DNA from: Gnetum montanum
Taxonomy: Eukaryota; Streptophyta; Gnetopsida; Gnetales; Gnetaceae
DNA: 64,000 nt
Reading direction: 5' to 3'
Assembly (NCBI GenBank): GCA_015680685.1
Contig: MNCI01026399.1
Coordinates: 1,611,476-1,675,475, forward strand
This document shows positions 24,651 through 37,240 of this stretch, in pieces. The translations under genes and the position numbers were made by a program. The notes below the pieces were generated by a model. That model was not told where the DNA came from and searched no databases. It saw only the letters and a program-made list of their open reading frames with translations. Position 1 is the first letter of the stretch. Each line of letters opens with the position of its first letter.

Positions 24651-24839
24651 ATTGAAAAAATTGGTGGCTAGAATCACTGAGGGGTCAATAGACACACAAC
24701 CCAACCCCACTCCTACGCAAGGGCTTGCTGGAAGTAGAGGCAGAGTGCCTTGTACGGTCTTTTCGATTGAACGAGGACTTTGCCGATTGCAACTAGGACA
24801 TTGGGTGCAACTGAGGATGGCATGGTTACTCAAGGTATG

Positions 24840-26425
24840 AATGCAAACAATGCAAAATGATGTTAAGTGTTTAAGTGGTGTTGCACGGTGCTAAGTATAG
24901 AGATTAGTCATAGGTGGGGGTGAGTGTAGTCAAGGGTTTTGGCCAAAATGAGGGTGCCAACCAGTAGAGAATACCACATGAGCATAGTTTCAATGTGACA
25001 ATGCATGCAAAATGCAAAAAATGGAAAGAAAACATGAAAAATGTAAGAGAGATTAATAGAACACCACCCCAAATGGGGTTGAGTGTAGTTAGCTCTAAAT
25101 GGGATTTAGAAGATATGTAGTATACAACAAGCATAATGGAGAGTGTAGTCATAATCTCAATGGTGTTGGGCTATGAAGTCTGATGCTTGTCATGGTGTCC
25201 GTGCCTACCGAGTTGGCTGTCATAGTGTATTATGGGCTATGGCATCCTGTAGGGTTGTGATGGGGCTATGATGGGCCATAGAATGTAACTTTGCATCTTT
25301 GTTGGTGCCTGGTGCCTTTGGGTCTTGTTTGTCCAAAATGTTGGATGCCAAATGAGAATTCCAACCCTTGAAATATTGGGGGTGCAAGGGTATTTATAGG
25401 GCTAGGGTTAGCCCAAAATGTAGATCAAGCATCACGTGGTAGTATGGTAGTTGAGACTACATTGTGAGCTAGTTGGAACTATGCTATACCCCTACTATGC
25501 TCTCCACTATAGCAAATGGTGTTAGATTGTGTTATTCATTGATGGACTCTGCAAGGCCAAAAGACTGTGACTACACTTGCCAACTACTTGTGCAAGTGCC
25601 AAAGAGACCATAATGTACCTGAGAAAATGCCAAAAATGCAACTTTTGGAGACTACACTTTAGGGCTATGTTGTCCACTATGGGAAGTGGTGTTAAGCATA
25701 GTTACAATTTCGGGGAGAAGGGGGATGCAAAAAAAGATAAATGCTATCATTGGAGGTGTGCTAAAGTTGATGTAAATGTTGGTGCTACAAAGTGGAGGCC
25801 TTTGGAGGCTGTTCTTACTATCTACACTTGACTATGCTTTTCATTGGGGGAGAGCATATTCCCAAAGTAGGCAAAAATCTGGAAAAAAATTGGCAAAATG
25901 TGACTAAGTGCTGACTACACTCTAGGAGAGGTTGACTATGCTCCCAATTGGGGGTGAGTGTAGGCACAACACGTAGAGAAATTATTGCAAAATTTGGCTG
26001 ACTATGCTTTAGAGTATAGTCTCAACAGTGGAGAGTGTAGTCTCAATAGTTAGAAATTATTTCCAAAACTAGGCTTCCAAGCTAAATACGCTCTGACTAT
26101 GCTCTATAGCATAGTCCCGATAGTGGAGAGCGTAGTCTTGATAGTTAGAAAAAATTCTACAGCAAGTGTCATCATTCTAACACTTAGAGAAAAATCTACG
26201 CTTGACTACGCTTTGGAATGTAGTGGGCAGCATAGTCCCAACACTTAGAAAAAATTTGTAGTTTGTATCCTCATTTGGACACTTAGCCAAAATTGTAGAA
26301 AATTGGTCATTGAAGTTGACTACACTGTATTACAGTGGAGAGTGTAGTCCCAACACTTAGAAAAATTTGCAGGAAGTGTCATCATTCTAACACTTAGCCA
26401 AATTTGTAGTCGAGAAGCTGTGGCT
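24840..26425 (+). repeat. Degenerate repeat region in the level-2 3' UTR
   Basis: Short related words recur irregularly, chiefly 'GACTATGCT', 'GGAGAGTGTAGTC' and 'CAACACTTAGAAAAA', most densely from 25900 to 26420. Direct and inverted versions of the TAGTC/GACTA word alternate. This fits the hypervariable, repeat-prone 3' UTRs of Tat/Athila elements. No gene is supported. Confidence 0.5.
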
Positions 26426-26429
26426 TGAA

Positions 26430-26720
26430 ATTTTGTCATATTTCAAGCTACAAAAAGTAGTCAGATTATTTGATGTTGAACATAAATAATTTGCTACCTG
26501 GTTCATCAACATCAAGGAGCTATTCCCAGTGATGCCTTATCTATGGGATATCGTCATTCCATCCCACATTGGCAATGCTATGTGGACTATGAATGATCCT
26601 TGGAATAAGAAGGAGAAGATGAAGGCATTACTGGATGCATTTTGCCTTCCATTGGAGGTAGCAGCTATAGCAAGATAGCCACAACCTCCTCAGCCATCAT
26701 GCATGCCTAAAGCTAGCGAA
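26430..26720 (+). pseudogene. Coding-like fragment before the level-2 3' LTR
   Basis: The plus frame reads 'LWLEILSYFKLQKVVRLFDV' and later 'PWNKKEKMKALLDAFCLPLE' with only two stops in about 90 codons, then a Pro-rich tail. The composition is protein-like and may be the last exon or end of the extra ORF at 22180. Family unknown. Confidence 0.35.
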
Positions 26721-26906
26721 GGTCCTTTAGAACCTCAATAATATCTACCACCTGGGACTATTTGATCTTCTCAACCATCTTCATGTTGTTAGAAGATGTG
26801 CTATCCAATTTGAAGTAGTTATATCATGGTGTTCAATTTTGTGTCATGAACACCATAAATTTTGTAAGGGAACTCAAGGATGAGTTTGCATTCAATTGTG
26901 AGGGTA

Positions 26907-27207
26907 TGATGAAGCATCAAAGTGTCATGTCGATGGATCTTTGTTGATGTAGCCCTATCGATGTGTTGTTGCCCCGTCAATGGGGCCATGTCGATGTAGT
27001 GTTTGCTACATTTATGAGGCCTTGTCGACATAGCTCCACAAAAAAGTTGATAAATACATGATTATCTGCCTTGTTTAAACAATGCTTGTCATAGTTTTAG
27101 TAGAGCTCTTATAGTTTTATCATTTGAAGTTAGAATATTTTTTCTAGGTGCCTACAATATGAGTTAAAAAGTGTATGGATCTTTATTCAAGCATTGATGT
27201 ACCTAAG
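26907..27207 (+). repeat. 3' LTR of level-2 element, left part
   Basis: It begins TGATGAAGCATCAAAG just after a purine-rich 'GTGAGGGTA' tract and matches 12918-13186. It is cut at CTAAG (27203-27207), the target duplicated by level 3. Confidence 0.85.
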
Positions 27208-28082
27208 TGATGAGTAGTGAGGTATCCCTACACCCAACTAGATGAATCACTAAGGCGTTACGCATGATCCAGTCAAATTCCATGCACCTATAGTTATCTC
27301 ATACACTAGTTTTTCTAGGAAGTGAAACAATGTTGAGAACATTCATTATCTTACCAAATACACTTGTGAAGCTCAAGGGTATGGTTTAAGTATAATTGAG
27401 GTATATGAATTTTTATCATTTTTATATTTTATGGATGTAATCGCCTATGATAAGAATAAAGGTAGACTAGATTGAATACAAGTATCTATTGCCTAGCTAG
27501 CTTAACATAAGTAGTCATCCCACTTTCTTGACACATCTTGAACACATATAGCACTATGAACTACCAAACGTTAAGCATTGCTGGGTTACCAAGTACTATA
27601 TGCATGCTCGAAGAGGTCATGCTCATGTTTATTAGTTGTTGAAAATAAATTTCTTAATCAAATGCATTAAAGTAAAGAACAAGAAAGTAGAATGCATTGA
27701 AGAAAATATTAAGCTATTCTCAATACTAAAAGTATTGTCAAAAGAGTTCATTTTATTCTTGTCACACTGCTGCGCTTAGGTGCATTAATGCTCAAACAAA
27801 GAACTGTACACACTTTAGACTCCTTTTGTGAGCACTCATAAAATATTCTAACTCTAGGGAGAAGACATAGCAAGTGCTTCGTTACCTTGCTTGAAAATTG
27901 AAAATTGACCAATGAATTTCTTCTAAAAACTGGAGCCTAGGCGCTGTATTTATAGACTCAGGGTATATACCCTGATGTTGGACATTTGACGTTGGATCTA
28001 GGCCTTGATGTCACGTACGTGACATCGGAGCCGCAACATCGTGTACCTGACATCACGACTGATACAAAACGGTGATTTATCA
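27208..28082 (-). repeat. 3' LTR of level-3 element (875 bp)
   Basis: TGATGAGTAG... to ...GGTGATTTATCA. Near 27970-28060 is a cluster of GACATC/GATGTC/ACGTACGT palindromic words. The adjoining internal sequence repeats the 'ATGACTAAATGAAAACTCAT' block found next to the level-1 3' LTR. Confidence 0.9.
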
Positions 28083-30224
28083 TATGCCCATGACTAAATG
28101 AAAACTCATCATCAAGTGAAGAAGAGGAGGAACAAGCTCTTTATAATATAACATATTGGGTAGGTATGGGATTATTGACTGACATGATAGATTGACTTAG
28201 ATGAAATAGACATACAAACTCTGAGTGCCCAAGTATACGGAATTACAATTTTTATAACATTGGGCCTTCATGAGAAGAGAAGTGAACACCTTAGAGAATA
28301 TTGACATCAAACACCTCTTGGTAGTAGGAGAATGAGAGAGAGCGAGAAGAGATCCTTCGATCACGAACAATCCTCATTGTGTGGTATTACTACATCATCC
28401 TTGGTGAAGATAGTCCTGCTTCCAATCCATGCTTCCCACTACAATCACAACAAGATCATGAATTAGTATGTAATGTGTAATACATAACTATTTAATGCCT
28501 TGTCTCATCAATGGTTACACTTGTCTAGGTTGTGATTGTGGTTGATTGGTTCCTCAAGAAGTGTTAGCAAGAAAACTGATAGATATGGTTAATTAAATTA
28601 AGTGATCCATTAAATTTCAAAAAGTTTAATATAAGAATATATTTGAAGAGGGTATAAGAATTCACAATAATGAAAAGAAGAATTTACTAGAAACTGTTGT
28701 GAAGATGTGTACAATTGGATGTCATTGATGGGGTAAATAGAAAGAATTTAATTGTAAAAATGTCTAAGGGTAAAGAACTTAACTAACCCAACCAAAAGAT
28801 ATGTAAGTGGATCCTCCCCAAAGTAGGAATAGGCATTTTATACCCTTGCATAACTTCAAACCAAAGAGTTTGTGGGCTTCATGGATGAATAATGGTTACA
28901 AAAGGTTACATAAAAAAACCTAGAAGTAACTAACTAAGAATTCCAACACATCAAACTAGGACATAGAACTCAAACATGAAACCAACAGTGAGGTGGAACA
29001 TGGAAAGCATAGATGGATAAGAGGGAGTGAGTGGAATGGGGTTCTTAATTATGGTCACATGTAGTCCCTTGTAGATTTTATGGTTAAATGACTTAATAGG
29101 ATCCATCCTTAGTCCAGACCAAAACCAACCACTTTCAGTGACTTTGCATTGCCATTCTAAGACCAATCCATCCCCTGAGACATAAGAGTGCTCCAATAGG
29201 ATAACCACTATTCCAAATTAGAGAAGAAGTAGGAAGCGAGGAAGTGACTTAGTTAGAGGAGACAAGTCCCATAACTAGTTCTTGTAGCCTATTTATTTTT
29301 TCTAAGGGGTGTGCTTTGAATTTCCATTATTTTTTTTGAAATGGGAACCACACCATGCAAAGACACATGCATTTATTTTGTCCAAGGGGTGTGCTTTGGA
29401 TCCTCATATTTTTTTTCTTGATAAGAACCATATCATGTGAGGACATATGCATGTATTTTTTCCAAGGGCTGTGCTTTGAATTCCCATTGTTCTTTTTTGT
29501 TTTTTTTTTTAAATTTTTTTTCTGATGAGAACCACACCATGCAAGGACTTATTCAACTTCATTTATTGATTGACATGGAATGGTAAGAAATTCATGGAAT
29601 GACACATGCACCCAAGAAAATAGGAAAGTACAAAGAATACCGAATCCCCTTGAAGCCACACCCTGTTCAAATCTTTGAATCCTTCCCAATTTTGGAAACT
29701 ACCAAAGTCACAAATTTATTAAAGTTTTATTAGTGAAAAAGGGACTGTAGGTTTCCAAAACAAAGAAAACCATAGAGTGTGTGGATGGGTGGATGTTGTG
29801 GATTCATTGCCTATTACATGAAAAAGAAACCATGTCCTAACTATTCATAAAGAAATTCAAAGCTAGAAACTAGACACCAATAATCAAATAACAAAAGTAG
29901 TTCATACCACCATCAAGTGATGCATTACCAATGCACTTGGAACTTATTAACAAAAAGTTAGAAAATCATACCAAATAAAAGAAAATATAGAAGTAATTGT
30001 AAATGATTCAAGAAATATCAAATGTACTAACAATGGTGTAAAACAAATTAGAAAATATTAGTAGCATGAAAACAAAAAGATGTAAAACAAAGAACATGTA
30101 AAATAAAAAGTTGTAAAATGAAAAATGTGTAAAATAGAAAAGTTGAAAAACTAAGGAGTTGCTTAAATGGTTAGCATGGTTGGTAATCTCCACCACAACT
30201 AATTTGAAAGGAGGAGATTCAAAA
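28083..30224 (-). other. 3' UTR of level-3 element
   Basis: Non-coding. The 'AGGGGTGTGCTTTG' block is present near 29310-29320, 29380-29400 and in altered form near 29465, so a segment of about 85 bp is repeated three times. Low-complexity T/A runs follow. The region is homologous to 634-1600 and 54979-56440. Confidence 0.6.
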
Positions 30225-31430
30225 TATGGAGCATGGTTGTCCATTGGATGAGGTGCTTGTTGTGTTAGCTAGTGTATGCTCATGGAAAGGCTTACTTTGT
30301 TGAATGTTGACTAGTTGTTTCTTATTTAGGATATTAGGTTTATAGATCATCATGGTCCTTGATGGAAAAGTTTCATAAATGATATGAGGTCCTTCCCACA
30401 ATGTTTGAAACTTAGTTCATTGAGGTACATGTGTGGGGTTCTAGTAGAGAACCTTATCTCTCGGTTGAAATTTAACTTTTCTAATTTTTAGGTCATAACG
30501 CTTTTTGTTATAAAACTTATGCAACTCATTAGATGATAAGGCCTCTAATCAATTTTCATATAGTAGGTTGAGATTCATTAATCTTTCTTTTTGGGCTAGA
30601 ATTAAGTCAAGGTCAAGGTTACAAGCTATTGAAAGTGTACGAAGTTCAGATTGAATAGGAAGTATTGGTAGTTTATCGTACATAAGCTCATAGGGAGAGT
30701 AGCTTATAGAAAGTTTCTAAGTTGAGTGGTAGGCCCAAAGGGCATCATTGAGTTTTGTGCTCCAATCCTTCCTATACTTGCTAATAGTCCTTGTTAGTAT
30801 TCTTATGATTTCCCTATTGGTAACCTCAGCTTGACCATTAGCTTGGGGATGGTATGGGGTTTTGAGTTTATGTTCAACCCCTAAGAGTTTCATGAGCTTC
30901 CAAAAAGTAGTACCTGTAAAATGAGTTCCATTGTTAGAAATTAATGTGCATGGCATACTAAACCCATTTACAACATTGTTTTGTACAAACCAAGTAGCAG
31001 TAGAAAATGTATAGTCAATGATGGCTATTGCTTCTACCCATATCGTATAATAGTAAAAAATGGCTATGATGTACGCCTTTCCATTTGACATGGGTGTGAT
31101 GGGATCAATAAAATCAATTCCCCACATGTTGAATGGTTCTAATGATTGAATCCATTGTTGAGGTTCCTCCATTTGAGTAGTCATTCCACCATCCTGTTTG
31201 CATTGTTGACAAGAGTGGATGAAATGGTGAGCATCCTTGAAGAGTATTAGCTAATAGTACCTTGCCATCTAGATTTTAATGGTTGTGCATCTTCTAGCAT
31301 AGTGTCCTCCACAAGGACCTTCATGAGCATCTTGGAGTATGTGTAGTTGATTAGCATCAGGGACATACCAATGAACTAGGCCATCAGCGCACACCTTGTA
31401 GAGGTATCCATTGATCTCCATGAAGTGCCT
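30225..31430 (-). pseudogene. Integrase, level-3 element
   Basis: The best preserved integrase of the Athila-like copies. The HHCC zinc-binding part (about 31430-31190) includes 'HSCQQCKQDGGM'. The core ORF 31184-30717 contains 'MWGIDFIDP' (first Asp), 'LISNNGTHFTG' (the second catalytic Asp is Asn; relatives have Asp-Asn-Gly) and 'HPQANGQAEVTNRE' (catalytic Glu). The C-terminal part runs to about 30225 and includes 'GPHIIYETFPSR'. The enzyme would insert element cDNA into chromosomes. The Asp-to-Asn change and flanking stops indicate inactivity. Confidence 0.8.
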
Positions 31431-31759
31431 TACCTAGTGAAGAAACTATTGTTTCCTTTGGTGGTCCAACCCTTGTGGCATCTCCTGAGTGAGAAGATAG
31501 GTGAGAATGTTATCATACCATTTTGGTTCATTAGACATTTTTTTAGTTATAGCTCTAGCAAAGAGGAGTTCACTAGAAAATGTATCAGATAATAGGTTTT
31601 CATCCTGTTTGTCATCCCATCTGAATTAAGACAACTGATCAATGATCACATTCTTAGTGCCCTTTTGATCTACCATTGTAAGATCGAATTCCTACAAGAT
31701 CACCAGCCATTGTGTGGCACTGGGATGCACCGTTGGCTTGTTCATTAGGAAGTGGATAG
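31431..31759 (-). pseudogene. RNase H C-terminal half, level-3 element
   Basis: It continues the RNase H that begins at 48932 on the other side of the level-4 insert. 'HFLMNKP' lies directly at the junction. When one copy of the GATAG duplication is discounted, the minus-strand frame is continuous across the insert, so the insertion was clean. Downstream 'LTMVDQKGTKNV' closes the domain. Confidence 0.8.
31755..31759 (+). repeat. Left target-site duplication GATAG of level 4
   Basis: GATAG here and at 48807-48811, directly flanking the TG...(C/T)A ends of the two LTRs. Confidence 0.9.
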
Positions 31760-31964
31760 TGAAACACCGTGAAAATTACGAGTCGACCTCAGGCAAAGAT
31801 TCGCAATTCCAGCAAAAATGCGCATCAGATTTGCTCAAAGGACAGGTTTACCCTCTATTATGCACGGCAGCGTAATGAGCGTAATAAGCTTTAAGACAAT
31901 CAAAGGCAGAGTTCAGAGAAGCACGACAGGTTGGCACTTTTTCTTGCAGCACATGGATAACTTG

Positions 31965-32290
31965 TCTTTACGCTCGTTACGTGGTGGTGCATACCATGGC
32001 GTATGTTATCAAGTTGTACATTGCTTATGCTTCATTACGCGCAGCTGCGTAGTGAGTGTAACTTATACATTGTTTACGCTTCATCACGCGCGGCTGCATA
32101 GCGAGCGTAAAAAACACATTATTTACGCATTCATTACGCGTAGTTGCGTAGCGAGCGTAAGTTGCACACTATCCATGCTTCGTTACGCACAATTGCGTAG
32201 TGAGCGTAAAACAATTTTGAGCTTATTGCTTTTACTCCAGATTACGCTCATACACGCAATGCAATGCGAATGAGCGTAATACAGCCCAAA
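31965..32290 (+). repeat. Quasi-palindromic GCGTAA/TTACGC array in the LTR
   Basis: About four units of roughly 50 bp, each shaped TTACGC-n-GCAGCTGCG-n-GCGTAA, able to fold as hairpins. The same array is in the 3' LTR (47603-47928). It lies some 200-500 bp upstream of the TATA box, the usual place for LTR enhancer repeats. A regulatory role is inference. Confidence 0.7.
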
Positions 32291-32456
32291 TGCAGCCGAA
32301 ACACGCTCAGCATGTGCCTACTCTTCACACGCACAACATGCAAACAAGCGTGTTGTGCGTAGTCACAGTCTGACTTAAAAGATCATGCCAGCAGGGCCTG
32401 CAATATCCAGAACCCACATCATCAGGGTTGCGCCTTTTCCACGAAGTATCGCGACC

Positions 32457-32464
32457 TATAAATA
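32457..32464 (+). promoter_or_regulatory. TATA box of the level-4 5' LTR
   Basis: TATAAATA, 697 bp into the LTR, with the identical element at the same offset (48095-48102) in the 3' LTR. It implies plus-strand transcription starting near 32490. Confidence 0.7.
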
Positions 32465-33168
32465 CCCCAGTTGACAAAGATACAGGGGTTGTCAAAATCA
32501 GAGAAGCAAAAAAAGAAAAGCATATTTCTGAGCACCAGAGTACTTAGCACTTTGGAGCAGAGACACGGAGAACAGCGCTTTGGCAATCGTGGACATCATC
32601 ACCTTACAACCGAAGTAGAGTACAGTTCGATTTGAGCACCGGTGATAGGAGCAATCTTTCTGCTGAAAGGACTTTATTAATCAGAAACAGTTGATCGGTA
32701 GACGTCAAAGCTTGGCCTGCCTTGCATCTCAGCTTTAGCCCACGAGGTAGATCGGACTTCTGTTTAGACCGTTTTGCTTGTTGTTCTATGCTTGTTTCAA
32801 CATCCTGTAATCGAGGATTCCCCAGTGTAATTTCTCATACGAAATATACATTTGTAAGTCAAAGCGCAGATCTTGAAGCTGCAAGCTTCTCTTATGTCAA
32901 CCGCCTTTTATCGTGTTTAGCATTATCGCCGTTGTCATCCAACTACATCGTTTTCCCCTCGTTTTACCACTCTTCGAAACAGATCGCTTTCTCTCCACGT
33001 AATTTTCATCATTTTACTGACCCGTAAGTCCCTGTCTGATCGACAAGACCGTTCAGGGCACCGCGGATTCGTTTTTCCAGCATAGCCCTCGCGTGGATCC
33101 GTGGCTAAAACTGTGTACGCCAGAATCTCGATCGGTATTTCCAATTGCCAACGTTTTCTGTCGTTATA

Positions 33169-33415
33169 GTTTTCTGGCGCTAGAAGGAGGGCCTTCAAGC
33201 TCCGATCCGAATATTTCGGGTAACCCTGTTAGAGATCCATACCCTAAACCATAGACGTAATACGTCTAGGGAAGTCTACGGTTAATCGCGTGGTATAGAT
33301 CGGTCGCAAGGACGATTTCTTTGAAATCCTACAGGGTAGAAAGCCTTTTGTGCGTTTTGTTGCCAGCCATTCACTTTTAGATCCGATTATCATTCACTCT
33401 CGACTTCATTGATCA
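33169..33415 (+). other. Primer-binding site and leader of level-4 element
   Basis: Six bases after the LTR is TGGCGCTAGAAGGAGGG (33175-33191), a TGGCGC-type primer-binding site. I do not assign the priming tRNA. The remaining 220 bp before the gag ATG shows nothing else. Confidence 0.6.
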
Positions 33416-36400
33416 ATGGATTCTTTTTACTCAAACACAACCGCCATGGTCGCTGCCGATCTGGGTGTTGCGCCTGTGAATCCTACGGTGGTCACAGGAC
33501 CAGCTCCTGGTGCGACGGGACCTCAGGGACCATTGCACCGATCATGGAGGCTTCAGGGGAAAGAGGCTATCTTTACGGTCATAACCCCTGAAGAATACAA
33601 TTTCATATGCGTTAAGATCCAGGCGAAGCTGGCTCTCAGCTGAGTCGAGCGGGAGGCAAAGCGAAACTTTGAAGCGCTCCATCGAGGGGGTTATGATTTT
33701 AAGCCAACAGCCTACGACATAATCCCCTTGACCGAGCACCAACATGAAATTATGGCACAGTTGGTCATGGCCAGAGGCCAGACTTCACAACCTGTGGTGG
33801 AACCCCAGCGTGAGGAAGAGGCAGAGGACGAATTCGCGGCCCTGTCGAAACACTCATTCCATACTCTGACACCCCACACGGATGTAAATCCATTGTTTCC
33901 TTTCAACGGAGAGGCAGCTTCTCTGGACTCAGCCGTGACCACGCAGGCACACATCCCTGGCTTTCCGCTGGCCAATGCACAGCCGTCTGGGTTGCAAATG
34001 CAACTACCGCACCATAACGCGGAGGTGGGTCCGTCGCAGTAGGTACTTAGCATTCCAGCGGTGGCCCCGGCCACCGCCGTGCCCTATTTCATTCCATAGA
34101 TACAACCCTATAACGTATCTATTACACGCCCCGCCCTGACCATCCCGTTTTTGAATCCGCAAGCTCAACAGATACCCGCGACCGCTCAGCCACAGACATA
34201 CGTTCAGCTACCTGCTGTAGGTCAGTGGACCAACCCAGCGGTGCAACATGCTCAGTCTGTGGTGCACGGCATGCAACCCCCGGTTGCACCGGTAGCGCAG
34301 GCTCCACAGAGGATCCCGCAGTATACATATCCCTATTTTGTGCAGTAGGAAACTGCCAACCCCTCTGCTCAAACCAGCAGGTGGTGGTCTTCACAGGCCC
34401 CTCCGCCTATAGGAAACCCCGCCCAGCCAGCCGCCAGTTAGCCTTTTCCGTTGTTTCCGTTTCCTGGCGCCGCCCTCCTGGTCCAACCTCCTGTGCCTGT
34501 TGCGCAGACACCTCTGTTAACAGGTCTAGACCAAGCGTTTCAGCTTATCCAGACGCTTACTGAGGAGGTGCGATACCTTAAGACCGCTGGATCTGATACC
34601 ATTCAGATCATGGACTTCTATCAGGATGATCCGATCAATCCAGCGGTCCCCATGCTGTCGTTGCCACCAGGGATGTCCCTCCCCCATTTTGCCAAGTATA
34701 ATAGAGAGGGGGATCCCAACACCCATCTAGCCACCTTCAGGTCTAAATCTTTGTTGTTACAACAGTGGCCGCACACTTTAATCCGAGTCTTTGCGATGTC
34801 ATTGACGGGGAAGGCTTTAGACTGGTATAGAGCCCTCCCACGCTCTTCCATTTCAACCTTGGAAGAGCTGCTGACTCAATTTGTGACCCGATTCAAATAC
34901 AACATGAAGCCGGAAGTCATGTTGGAACAGCTTATGGGGGTGAAATAAGACCCGCTTGAGCCAGTCCAAAAGTTTATACAGCGTTGGAATGCCACCTTGA
35001 ATGAGATTCGCGACCCGATCGCGAACTCCCATCTACTGGCTATATTCAAGGCAGCAGTCAACGACTTCATCAAGTATAAGTTGTATTACCTTTCCCCCGG
35101 CGATATACGTCAAGCCTTCGCACAGGTCCAAAGCATCCAAGATGCTGCGGAGGCCAGCAAACACCCGACATATGTCGCCTACAAAAACGCACACAACAAG
35201 GCCAAAGAAAAAGGCAAGGCAACGACAACGATAGTAGTTGCGATGACTGAAAACACGAAAAACAAGAATAAGAAGGTACCCACAATAGCGTCCCCTGAGG
35301 CCACGGATGGTGCTAGCACCAGCCAAACCGCAGTTGCCCCTGAACAAGCCCCCCAGCCAAAGCCGAATTTTGAGCGTAAAGATCATTCAAAATATGCGGC
35401 TTTACCCGTGAAACATTCCGAACTGCTGAAACAACTGCTAGCGGCAGGACATATTCAACCTAAGAAGGTGTCCGAGGAGGCCCTGAAGCGTCACAGGCAT
35501 CACTGTGAACTGCTGAAGGACCCTTCGTTAGCTCTACCTAATGAGCCGGAAGTTCCGAGATCTTTCAGGCTGGATCGTTTCTGTGACTACCACTAGATGT
35601 GTGGTCACGACACGGATTATTGCTAGGCGTTGAAGGACGACATTCAACGCATGATCAACGAAGGTCATCTAAAACTAGACAACAGTAATCCTACGCGTCC
35701 AGAAAACCAAACGTTGCATGTGTACAAGGATCCGTTGAACACAAATTACGATCCTTATACAATTAATGTAGTGAGTACGGACGATGAGCGTAAGGCACCG
35801 CCAAAACAACCTTTCGTTTTACGCATGCCTACCAGCTCACCAAGGGGGCTAATTACTTCTTCGGCAGCCAGTGGGGCCTCACGGCCACCTTTTATCATCC
35901 GAGCACCTTCTCAAGTGCGGCCTCAGTCACCCGACAGTACCCAAGCCGCGGGTTCATCCGCGCCCATGCCAAGAGCGCCCTTCATTATTAGGGCACCACA
36001 ACCATGGGCTGCCCCTCTTACGCAGGGGCAGACCTCTAGTCAGGACCACCAGCCATCGCCTCCCAAGAGAAAGGAGGAGAGCACCGCAGTTGACGCAACA
36101 AAAAATCATCCTACGCTTGGTTTCCCTAAGCCTAGGTCCCTGGCCTCTGTACCTATGTCTATGCCTCAAAAACAGGCTAAGGGTACAGAAACACAGCCAC
36201 CTTCTCTTGGCAGAAAAAGGAACAACCCTCCCACTGACATCGCTCCACCTCGAGAGATCCGTCTCTTGGGCCGAATGGAGGAGGACAAGGGAGATAAACA
36301 ACCTTGCCGAGAGAAGGACCTCCTCGATGCGTTCGCACAGGTCAAACAAGCGCTCAAGCAAAAGAACACGACGCTGAGCTTGTACGACCTGCTGATGACT

Positions 36401-37240
36401 TCTCGAGAACATCGTGAGGCTATGGTACGCATGTTGTCGTCCATATCAGTGGATGCCAGCCTGCCGGTGGAAGAGGAAGCGATACACGCTATCATGTTTC
36501 CTTCTGACGTTGAGCCACCCAAGCCTACCTCGTTGACCTTCCTGGACGAGTCTGTCAAAGATGATCCGGAGAAAGGTCAAGTAACGATTGAGTCCATGTT
36601 CATCACCATTCGGGTCGGCCAGTACCGGATCCAGAGGGTGCACGTGAATGATGGTGCAGCTGCCAACGTCGTCCCCTATTCCATCGTGGATAGGTTGGGA
36701 TTGGTCGACCAGATTACTCCCACGACAATGGCTTGCATGAAATCGTTCAACGGAGCATAGGTTCAAGTCAAGGGGACAGTGCGTATTGAGTTTGTGGTGG
36801 GGAATCAGTTCCCAACGGAAGCCACGTTCTTAGTCGTTGAGGAGATGCCCGGCTTCAACTTAATCTTAGGGAGGTCGTGGTTAGCCCAGCTGAGGGCGGT
36901 CTCATCGCCGATACATCAAGAGATACACCTTCCCTACGCTGGAGGGGAGGTTGTCATACGCAGCGACGAGGTCACCCTCAGGGCCGTTAACAACATCGAA
37001 GAAGAACGAGGTTCAGAGATCGAAACGATGGATGATCAGTCCTGTCTCCAGGCCCCTGAACAAAATGACAACACGGACAATGGTCTAGCCTAGGCCGACC
37101 TGCCGTTTCCGGACGACAGCGTAGAGGAGTCAAACCCCAAATCTCCTCGCCCTTACGTAGCGCTCAACGTGAAGGCCATTAAGAAACAATTGCGTATCGA
37201 CGACTGAACAATGGTCTTCTGCGTATAGCATTATTCACGC
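33416..37240 (+). pseudogene. gag-protease exon of level-4 Tat element
   Basis: One frame of 1275 codons without a single frameshift but with 12 internal stops (9 TAG, 2 TGA, 1 TAA). After a Pro/Gln/Ala-rich N-terminal third, the retrotransposon gag domain lies at about 34620-35010 (contains 'GMSLPHFAKYNREGDPNTHL' and 'LTGKALDWYRALP'). A zinc-knuckle-like Cys/His cluster at 35575-35625 reads 'FCDYH', stop, 'MCGHDTDYC'. The aspartic protease is at about 36580-37000, with 'VNDGAAANVVP' (Asp-Gly-Ala active site) and 'NLILGRSWLA'. The frame ends at a codon boundary followed by GTAAGT at 37241, and the next pol exon resumes in the same frame at 42350. The ATG at 33416 is the first in frame after the leader. 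Confidence 0.85.

Larger units (their letters stand above)
31760..33168 (+). repeat. 5' LTR of level-4 element (1409 bp)
   Basis: TGAAACACCG... to ...GTCGTTATA, the last bases being TACA in the 3' copy. By eye it differs from the 3' copy at a few percent of positions, nearly all C/T or G/A changes. It carries a TATA box at 32457-32464 and a hairpin-forming repeat array at about 31965-32290. The ORF 31818-32273 is only this repeat array read in frame. Confidence 0.95.

Noticed and set aside
24627-24840. Overlapping 62- and 68-codon ORFs on opposite strands
   Set aside because: No motif on either strand. The plus one is just the end of the decayed extra ORF region.
31818-32273. 151-codon ORF in the 5' LTR and its partner at 47582-47911
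   Set aside because: It lies on the quasi-palindromic LTR repeats upstream of the TATA box. Its repeated peptide just mirrors the DNA repeat.
35954-36558. Minus-strand ORFs of 130-152 codons over gag-protease
   Set aside because: Shadows of the sense frame. They are Arg/Ser-rich with no family resemblance, and the sense strand holds clear gag and protease motifs.
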